Source: Gemmatimonadota bacterium (GTDB lineage Bacteria > Gemmatimonadota > Gemmatimonadetes > Longimicrobiales > Gaopeijiaceae). From it: a stretch of 13,008 nt of DNA. Each line of letters begins with the position of its first letter. Position 1 is the stretch's first letter. Made by a program: the position numbers and the translations under genes. A model generated the notes under the pieces. That model did not search any database. It was not told the origin of the DNA and saw nothing but the letters and a program-made list of their open reading frames with translations. Location: the NCBI GenBank assembly GCA_003567615.1, contig PWZC01000141.1, forward strand, positions 1 through 13,008, read 5' to 3'. This document shows positions 1 to 5,352 of the stretch, piece by piece.

Positions 1-2
1 GG

Positions 3-136
3 GCCAGGGAACGGGGCGACCTGGATCTCCTCTTCACCGATGTGATCATGCCCGGCGGGATGAGATGAATGGGGCCGAGTTGGCTCGGGAGGTCCGAACG
101 CTTCGCCCACGGCTCCCGGTCCTCTTCACCTCGGAC
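3..136 (+). pseudogene. Response-regulator receiver domain remnant, frameshifted and truncated
   Basis: The frame entering from the left edge reads ARERGDLDLLFTDVIMPGGM, the beta3 region of a CheY-like receiver domain. The expected phospho-acceptor Asp is the codon at 39-41. The frame then stops at TGA 66-68. The next part of the domain, NGAELAREVRTLRPRLPVLF followed by TS, continues in another frame from 68. The break is a tandem duplication of GATGA (59-63 and 64-68); removing one copy restores GGM-NGAEL. Receiver similarity ends near 134, after the VLFTS strand, so the last strand with its conserved Lys and the final helix are missing. The downstream gene ends on the opposite strand at 165. 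This fits the C-terminal end of a response regulator or hybrid kinase that is decaying. A sequencing error could explain the frameshift but not the missing end. The 5' part lies outside the window. Confidence 0.6.
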
Positions 137-164
137 TGGCTCCCCGCGGAGAACCCGTCCCATC

Positions 165-1097
165 CTATCCCCGGATCGCCACCCCCCGCCTCCGAGCCGC
201 CCGGAGGCGCTCCGCTGCCAGGTCGGTGGCCGGGTGACCGATCCCCTCCCGGGACTCCTCTCCCGTTTCCAGGTTCGGGTTCTCGATGCACCCGAGTCCG
301 GATTCCACCGCCGAACGGAATCCCATTGCCACAGTCTCGATCCCGTCCCGTACCGCCTCCACGAACCAGGGCCGCGGCGCTTCGGGGCGGAGGAATCCCG
401 CCAGGGCGTCCCGGCGATGGTGCGTCCGGGTGACCCTCCCCAGGAAGGTGTGGGGCGGGGGAGCCCCCGGCGGGAGGCTTGGATGCAGGGGGAGGAGTGA
501 CAGGGTCCGGGGCCACCAGCGGGTCAGGCGGGTGGCCCGAACGTGGTGCTGGGTGAGGGAGGACGGGTCCCACTCGAGATCGTAGGTCTCGGCCAGAGCC
601 CGGATCAGATGTCTCACCCGACCGCTCATCGGGAAGAACGGCCGGCCGGGAGGCTGTGGGAGGTCGGGCTCCCGGCGGAGGATGGCCACATCCACCCCTA
701 CCTCAAGGCTCACGTGGGTCCCCACGTCCTCCATGGCGTCGACCCGGCGGCTCCGGTCGCCGTGGAGCCGCTCCCCCACGGCCCGACCCACCACAGGGTG
801 GATCTCCACATCCGCCAGGAGGTGGCTGGCCCACCCCCACGCGAAGGCTTCCTCCTGGGCGCTCCCGGCGGTCCGGAGAAGGGCTCGCGCCAGATCACCG
901 GGACGGACATAGTGGGCCAGTTCCGAGACCAGACGATGAGTCCCCGGAATGAAGCCTACGTCCGGTGCCATGGCCCCATGGAGAAACGCCTCCTCCACCC
1001 CGGGACGGGAGAGGCTCACAGGGGCCCGGGCGGGGGTGTCCCGCCACTCCCCCAGGACGCGGCCGGCAACGGCCATGTGGACGGTGGCACAGGGCAT
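165..1097 (-). CDS. Zinc-dependent phospholipase C-like protein (PF00882-type)
   Basis: The predicted protein has 310 residues. The N-terminus MPCATVHMAVAGRVL and the His/Asp pattern match the zinc-dependent phospholipase C/S1-P1 nuclease-like fold: D46 in GAMAPDVGFIP, H62 in ELAHYV, H92/D96/H100 in SHLLADVEIHP, and H128/E132 in THVSLEVGVD. In this family such residues hold a di- or tri-zinc centre, but the substrate of bacterial members is usually unknown, so phospholipase activity is only implied. The C-terminal 150 residues are less typical. I chose the ATG at 1095-1097 because the family N-terminus begins there and GGAG lies 6 nt upstream. A GTG at 1185-1187, with a close GAGGAG, would add 30 poorly structured residues. 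There is no clear signal peptide, so the protein is probably cytoplasmic. It is divergent from aconitase across 224 bp. The stop is TAG. Confidence 0.75.
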   Translation of the reverse strand: MPCATVHMAVAGRVLGEWRDTPARAPVSLSRPGVEEAFLHGAMAPDVGFIPGTHRLVSELAHYVRPGDLARALLRTAGSAQEEAFAWGWASHLLADVEIHPVVGRAVGERLHGDRSRRVDAMEDVGTHVSLEVGVDVAILRREPDLPQPPGRPFFPMSGRVRHLIRALAETYDLEWDPSSLTQHHVRATRLTRWWPRTLSLLPLHPSLPPGAPPPHTFLGRVTRTHHRRDALAGFLRPEAPRPWFVEAVRDGIETVAMGFRSAVESGLGCIENPNLETGEESREGIGHPATDLAAERLRAARRRGVAIRG

Positions 1098-1222
1098 GGG
1101 TATCTCCGGGGATGTGGAACCCCAACCGGTGGTGCGGGATCCAGGGCCGCCGGGAATCCCGGGGCGACGCGGCTCCAGGGTGTCCACCTTCTCCTCGATT
1201 CCTTAGTTTAGAATGCTGTAGG

Positions 1223-1249
1223 CTTAAGGGATGATCACCCTCCCTTAAG
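1223..1249. promoter_or_regulatory. 9-bp inverted repeat between divergent genes, possible operator
   Basis: CTTAAGGGA (1223-1231) and TCCCTTAAG (1241-1249) are a perfect inverted repeat with a 9-nt spacer that itself contains the palindrome TGATCA. The region is the most AT-rich part of the spacer between the phospholipase-like gene and aconitase. The centre-to-centre spacing is about two helical turns, as for a dimeric repressor site. No convincing -35/-10 pair is visible, so promoter placement is open. A transcribed hairpin is the alternative reading. Confidence 0.4.
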
Positions 1250-1321
1250 AGAATCTTTGCAGCGTGCCAGCCGCGCTCATCGCAACGCATCGAACCACCG
1301 CATCGACGAAGGGGAAAGTCC

Positions 1322-3742
1322 GTGGCCCATCAGAGAAAAGACCCGTTCGGCGCCCTCGTGTCCCTGGACCTCCCCGAGGGCCGGACCTCACTATACCGCC
1401 TCTCCCGTCTGGAGGAGCAGGGAATCGCATCCATCGATCGCCTGCCCTTCTCCATCCGGATCCTCCTGGAGAATGTCCTCCGGAACGCCGGTGAGGGGTA
1501 CGTCACCGCCGAGGACGTGGAGAAGGTGGCCGCGTGGAGCCCCACCAACGCCGGAGCCAACATCCCCTTCCTGCCGAGCCGCGTCGTCCTCCAGGACTTC
1601 ACCGGCGTCCCGGCCGTGGTGGACCTGGCCGCCATGCGCGCGAGCCTCCACCAGATGGGCGGCGACCCGGCCCGGATCAATCCCCAGGTCCCCGCCGACA
1701 TGGTCATCGACCACTCGGTGCAGGTGGACTACTTCGGTTCGGCCGATGCCTACCGCCTGAACGTGGAGCGGGAGATGGAGCGCAACCGGGAGCGCTACCA
1801 GCTCCTGCGCTGGAGCCAGCATGCGTTCGAGGATTTCCGGGTGGTGCCGCCGGGGACGGGTATCGTCCATCAGGTGAACCTGGAGTACCTGGCACAGGTG
1901 GTGCACCGGCGCTCCGAGAGCGGTCTGGATCTGGCCTACCCGGATACCCTGGTGGGCACCGACTCCCACACCACCATGATCAACGGTCTGGGGGTGGTCG
2001 GCTGGGGCGTAGGGGGCATCGAGGCCGAGGCTGTTCTCCTGGGTCAGCCCTACTACATGCTCCTGCCCGAGGTGGTGGGGGTGAAGATCTCCGGCGCCCT
2101 TCCCGAAGGAGCCACCGCCACGGACCTGGTCCTCCGGGTCACCGAGATGCTTCGGGCCCACGGGGTGGTGGGACGCTTCGTGGAGTTCTACGGGACCGGC
2201 CTCTCCTCCCTTCCCCTCCCGGACCGGGCCACCATCGCCAACATGTCCCCGGAGTACGGGGCGACCATCGGGTTCTTCCCCGTGGATGCCGAAGCGCTTC
2301 GCTACCTGGAGGGCACGGGCCGCTCGCCGGAGCTGGTGAAGCGAGTGGAGGAGGTCTCCCGGGCCATGGGCCTCTTCCGCACCGACGAGACCCCGGACCC
2401 CGAGTACACGGTGGCGCTGGAGTTGGACCTGGGGAGTATCGAGCCCTCGGTGGCCGGCCCCCGGCGCCCCCAGGACCGGATCACCCTGGCGGATCTGAGG
2501 CCCTCCTTCGGGCGGGACCTTCCGGGACTGCTGCCCCAGGGATTCTCCCTCCCCTCCGCCGAAGAGGCCGATCCCGGCTCCACCGGCGATTCGTGGGCGG
2601 GAGAGGGTGGTGGAAGCCCGATGGTCACGGCGGAAGGGGGCTCGGCGCCGGAGCCGGCGCCGGCCACCGGCGGATCCGTCCATTCGGCGGTGATGGATGC
2701 CGGCGAGGCAGGGGGTCCGCGGACGGCTCGGATCGAGATGGACGGGCAGCCCATGTCCATCTCGGACGGGAGCATCGTGATTGCCGCCATCACCTCGTGC
2801 ACCAACACCTCGAACCCTTCGGTCATGGTGGGCGCGGGGCTTCTGGCCCGGAAGGCGGTGGAACGGGGACTTCAGGTGAAGCCCTGGGTGAAGACCTCCA
2901 TGGCACCGGGCTCCAAGGTGGTGACGGACTACCTGAAGAATTCCGGCGTGCTCCCGTACCTGGAGAAGCTCCACTTCGATGTGGTGGGCTACGGCTGCAC
3001 CACCTGCATCGGGAATTCCGGGCCCCTACCCGAGCCCATTGCCCAGGCGGTTCAGGAGAAGGGGCTGGTGGTCTCGTCCATCCTCTCCGGAAACCGGAAC
3101 TTCGAGGCCCGCATCCACCCCCTGGTTCGGGCCAACTACCTGGCCTCCCCCATGCTGGTGGTGGCCTTTGCCCTGGTGGGGCGCATCGACGTGGATCTCC
3201 TCACCGAGCCCCTGGGCACGGGGTCGGACGGCGAGCCGGTGTACCTGCGGGACATCTGGCCCAGCCAGAAGGAGATCCGCGACACCATCCGGACCTCTCT
3301 CAAGCCCGAGATGTACCGGGAGCGCTACGCCGAGGTTTTCGAGGGCGATGAGCTCTGGAAGGCCCTCCCCCTCCCCGAGGGCGACGTCTCCCTCTTCGAC
3401 TGGGATGAGGACTCCACCTACGTCCGGAATCCCCCCTTCTTCCAGAACATGGATCTGGAGCTTCCCCCGCCGTCCGATGTTCGCGGTGCGCGGGTACTGG
3501 CGCTTCTGGGCGACAGCGTGACCACCGATCACATCTCACCGGCCGGGGCTATCCCCAAGGACGAGCCTGCGGGGCGGTACCTTCAGGGCCACGGCATCAA
3601 GCCATGGGAATTCAACACCTTCGGCTCTCGACGGGGGAATCACGAGGTCATGATGCGGGGAACGTTCGGCAATGTCCGCATCCGGAACCTCCTCCTGGAC
3701 GGGAAGGAAGGGGGATACACCAAGCGCTTCCCCGACGGTTAG
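1322..3742 (+). CDS. acnA: Aconitate hydratase, N-terminal 806 residues up to an in-frame TAG
   Basis: This is a clear AcnA/IRP-type aconitase, which isomerises citrate to isocitrate through a [4Fe-4S] cluster in the TCA cycle. Visible features are the start DPFGALVSLDLPEGRTSLYR, GTDSHTTMINGLGVVGWGVG, the first cluster cysteine C493 (ITSCTNTSNPS), and C559 and C562 (GYGCTTCIGN). The fourth (swivel) domain begins near residue 716 (GDSVTTDHISPAGAI). The GTG start at 1322 has GAAGGGG about 7 nt upstream. The frame ends at TAG 3740-3742, but the same frame resumes immediately with the rest of the enzyme, so this is a nonsense codon where a family member would have a sense codon (DG-[E]-VMPIYD; GAG to TAG is one change). 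Residues about 412-470 form an unusually long G/S/A/P-rich linker. The truncated product lacks the GSSRD active-site loop and should be inactive alone. Confidence 0.9.
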   Translation: MAHQRKDPFGALVSLDLPEGRTSLYRLSRLEEQGIASIDRLPFSIRILLENVLRNAGEGYVTAEDVEKVAAWSPTNAGANIPFLPSRVVLQDFTGVPAVVDLAAMRASLHQMGGDPARINPQVPADMVIDHSVQVDYFGSADAYRLNVEREMERNRERYQLLRWSQHAFEDFRVVPPGTGIVHQVNLEYLAQVVHRRSESGLDLAYPDTLVGTDSHTTMINGLGVVGWGVGGIEAEAVLLGQPYYMLLPEVVGVKISGALPEGATATDLVLRVTEMLRAHGVVGRFVEFYGTGLSSLPLPDRATIANMSPEYGATIGFFPVDAEALRYLEGTGRSPELVKRVEEVSRAMGLFRTDETPDPEYTVALELDLGSIEPSVAGPRRPQDRITLADLRPSFGRDLPGLLPQGFSLPSAEEADPGSTGDSWAGEGGGSPMVTAEGGSAPEPAPATGGSVHSAVMDAGEAGGPRTARIEMDGQPMSISDGSIVIAAITSCTNTSNPSVMVGAGLLARKAVERGLQVKPWVKTSMAPGSKVVTDYLKNSGVLPYLEKLHFDVVGYGCTTCIGNSGPLPEPIAQAVQEKGLVVSSILSGNRNFEARIHPLVRANYLASPMLVVAFALVGRIDVDLLTEPLGTGSDGEPVYLRDIWPSQKEIRDTIRTSLKPEMYRERYAEVFEGDELWKALPLPEGDVSLFDWDEDSTYVRNPPFFQNMDLELPPPSDVRGARVLALLGDSVTTDHISPAGAIPKDEPAGRYLQGHGIKPWEFNTFGSRRGNHEVMMRGTFGNVRIRNLLLDGKEGGYTKRFPDG
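3740..3742 (+). other. In-frame amber stop codon interrupting aconitase
   Basis: The codon is TAG, flanked by GACGGT and GTCATGCCC, in the frame shared by both aconitase segments (1322 and 3746 are equal modulo 3). There is no insertion or deletion, and protein similarity continues from the next codon. The phospholipase-like gene and the end of the aconitase frame itself (4190-4192) also terminate with TAG, which argues against general reassignment of the codon. Confidence 0.85.
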
Positions 3743-3745
3743 GTC

Positions 3746-4192
3746 ATGCCCATCTACGACGCATCCATGGCCTATCAGGCCGAGGGCACGCCCCTGGTGG
3801 TGCTCTCCGGGTCCGAGTACGGAGCCGGATCGTCCCGGGACTGGGCCGCCAAGGGCACCTCGCTTCTGGGGGTGAGGGCGGTCATCGCCACGTCCTACGA
3901 GCGGATCCACCGGTCGAACCTGGTGGGGATGGGCGTGCTTCCCCTCCAGTTCCCCGAGGGCGAGAGTGCGGCGTCGCTGGGGCTCGACGGGTCCGAGGTA
4001 TTCGACATCGAGGGGATCGCCCAGGGGCTCGCGCCCAATGGAACCGTGACGGTGCGTGCCACGAAGGACTCGGGCCAGGTGGTGGAATTCCAGGCCGCCG
4101 TCCGCCTGGATTCGGATGTGGATCTGGAGTACTACCGGAATGGCGGGATCCTCCACACGGTGCTACGGAAGATGGGGAAGGGCGAGATGTAG
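3746..4192 (+). CDS. acnA: Aconitate hydratase, C-terminal 148 residues after the in-frame TAG
   Basis: This is the rest of the aconitase swivel domain, in the same frame as the upstream segment. It carries the catalytic-loop motif SEYGAGSSRDWAAKGTSLLG (in full-length numbering S837, S838 and R839, matching the family's active-site Ser/Arg loop) and IATSYERIHRSNLVGMGVLP, whose Arg contributes to substrate binding. The C-terminus YYRNGGILHTVLRKMGKGEM is typical. An ATG lies 3 nt after the TAG, so re-initiation is formally possible, but no good ribosome-binding site precedes it. The break also falls about 90 residues inside the swivel domain, not at a domain boundary. I therefore read this as one interrupted gene rather than an evolved two-subunit aconitase. 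Read-through would give about 956 residues, longer than the usual ~900 because of the linker. The stop is TAG. Confidence 0.85.
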   Translation: MPIYDASMAYQAEGTPLVVLSGSEYGAGSSRDWAAKGTSLLGVRAVIATSYERIHRSNLVGMGVLPLQFPEGESAASLGLDGSEVFDIEGIAQGLAPNGTVTVRATKDSGQVVEFQAAVRLDSDVDLEYYRNGGILHTVLRKMGKGEM

Positions 4193-4194
4193 CG

Positions 4195-4215
4195 CCGCAC
4201 CTCTCGGGGGTGCGG
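4195..4215 (+). terminator. Hairpin just after the aconitase stop
   Basis: CCGCACC (4195-4201) pairs with GGTGCGG (4209-4215) around a 7-nt loop, beginning 2 nt after the TAG. There is no U-run. It forms a tandem pair with the stronger hairpin that follows. Confidence 0.4.
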
Positions 4216-4225
4216 GTCCAGGGTT

Positions 4226-4273
4226 CGGGCCCTCTTTCACTGACGGGTGCACGCGTCAGTGAAAGAGGGCCCG
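4226..4273. terminator. Perfect 20-bp-stem hairpin between convergent genes, probable bidirectional terminator
   Basis: The left arm at 4226-4245 is CGGGCCCTCTTTCACTGACG. Positions 4254-4273 are its exact reverse complement. The loop is 8 nt (GGTGCACG). It lies between the convergent aconitase and lipoprotein genes. The right arm contains the lipoprotein gene's TGA (4256-4258) and its last five sense codons. Neither side has a U-tract, so it is not a classic Rho-independent terminator; a U-less hairpin terminator or a 3'-end stabiliser shared by both messages fits better. Confidence 0.7.
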
Positions 4274-5185
4274 GTCCAGTTCGGCCAGGAAGAAGCGGAA
4301 TTCGTCCTCGGCCCCCAGGCGCCAGCCCGCCTCCATGGCGGCCGGCAGGGTGTATCCGCCGGCGGAGAAGTCACCGGCCATTTCCACCGCGAAGAGATCG
4401 TACCCCGCCGTCCGTCCCTCCTCGGCATCCTCGGCCCAGCGGAGCGCTTCCACACGCAAGGGCCGGCCCTCAGGATCCACCTGCAGAACCGCCTCCACCA
4501 CCTCCGAGTCCACAGGGAAGTAGAAGCGGGCTCGATTCTGGTCCACCCCTTCCCAGCGCAGCCCTTCGGGGGCGTAGGGAGACCCGGGGATCAGGGTGGC
4601 CGGGACCATAACCGCCTCCATCCCGAGTCGTCCGGCCGCCGAACGGGTCACACCCTCCCCTTCGGTCCGCACCACCGGAACGAACCCGAAGAGTTCCCAC
4701 CGCATCTCACCGGTCCCATCGCTGTAGCGGTCGAAGCCTCGGATCCGGGCCAGCCCGCCCCCGGCCACCGCCAGCCAGATGAAGCCGTGGGGCGGCGCCA
4801 GGATCTGCCGGGCTTCCAGGGACAGGGGCTCGTCGTCCGGAACCAGGGCCAGGAATCCGGTCATGTCCAACTCCACCGCTCCTGCCAGCGGTGTCCCCGG
4901 CGCGATGGCGTGGAGGAAGAAACGCTGGGCCGGCTCGGGCAGGTCGGCCACCATGGCCGGGTCGAAGCGGACTTCGGGTACTCCATCGCCCACATCCTGA
5001 AGGGCGAGCCAGACCCGGTCGAGCTCCGCGTCCCCTGCCCCGCAGGCAGTCAATGGGAGGAGAAGGAAGAGCCCAGCGAGTGCAGCGGGGCGGCGACGGC
5101 GACGGTGGCCGCCACGGACCGGGGAATTCGTCCCCCCCGGTCGCGAGGGCCGGGGGGGCGGAGGGGGCAAGGGTGAAGAAGGCAT
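4256..5185 (-). CDS. DUF6544-like lipoprotein
   Basis: The predicted protein has 309 residues. A Pro-rich, then Arg-rich N-terminus (RRRRR at 28-32) is followed by a hydrophobic stretch and the lipobox LTAC, with C48 as the lipidation site. The mature part resembles the DUF6544 family: LPEPAQRFFLHAIAPGTPL (82-100), APPHGFIWLA (130-139), a GFDRYSDGTGEMRW segment (150-163), AGRLGMEAVMVPATLIPG (184-201), WEGVDQNRARFYF (211-223) and PAAMEAGWRLG (281-291). The function of that family is not known to me. Members look like beta-rich envelope proteins, and anchoring to the periplasmic face of a membrane is inferred here. The ATG at 5183-5185 has no strong ribosome-binding site and gives an unusually long n-region, but I see no better in-frame start. 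The 5' codons are poly-Pro, giving a G-rich tract on the other strand. Confidence 0.7.
   Translation of the reverse strand: MPSSPLPPPPPRPSRPGGTNSPVRGGHRRRRRPAALAGLFLLLPLTACGAGDAELDRVWLALQDVGDGVPEVRFDPAMVADLPEPAQRFFLHAIAPGTPLAGAVELDMTGFLALVPDDEPLSLEARQILAPPHGFIWLAVAGGGLARIRGFDRYSDGTGEMRWELFGFVPVVRTEGEGVTRSAAGRLGMEAVMVPATLIPGSPYAPEGLRWEGVDQNRARFYFPVDSEVVEAVLQVDPEGRPLRVEALRWAEDAEEGRTAGYDLFAVEMAGDFSAGGYTLPAAMEAGWRLGAEDEFRFFLAELDRALFH
5147..5173 (+). other. Canonical G-quadruplex motif over the lipoprotein gene start
   Basis: Four runs of three or more G (5147-5149, 5152-5158, 5163-5167, 5171-5173) are separated by loops of 2, 4 and 3 nt. They lie on the + strand, which is the template strand of the leftward lipoprotein gene. 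They coincide with its Pro-rich codons, so the motif may simply be a by-product of CCN proline codons. Confidence 0.4.
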
Positions 5186-5225
5186 GGGCGGTGTGAAAAG
5201 CCGTGAGTTCTCGAAGGCTGGACCC

Positions 5226-5231
5226 TATACT
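5226..5231 (+). promoter_or_regulatory. Possible -10 element (TATACT) upstream of the hydrolase-barrel gene
   Basis: TATACT stands out in a GC-rich spacer, 122 nt before the chosen ATG at 5353. No good -35 is seen 16-18 nt upstream (GTGAGT region), so this is a weak call. If correct, the message would have a leader of roughly 115 nt. Confidence 0.25.
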
Positions 5232-5352
5232 TGATCCACTGGGAACGGGAGGGCCCTTCTCCGGCCACGACTCGGTGCGGGACGGTGGACGGGGATGGGA
5301 CCCTTCCTGCTACCACCAAGATAGCCGGACCCGGCCTCCTGAGGACCCGTCC

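Noticed and set aside
1391..2974. Long open frame on the minus strand (527 residues) across aconitase
   Set aside because: It lies opposite a well-identified gene, and its His/Gly/Arg/Pro-rich translation has no recognisable domain. Long antisense frames are expected at this GC content.
3740..3742. General reassignment of TAG to an amino acid
   Set aside because: TAG also ends the aconitase frame (4190-4192) and the phospholipase-like gene (165-167) at natural family C-termini, so a global recoding is unlikely.
5203..5352. Upstream start for the hydrolase-barrel gene
   Set aside because: It would place 50 polar residues before the signal peptide. The ATG at 5353 has a good ribosome-binding site and begins the signal.
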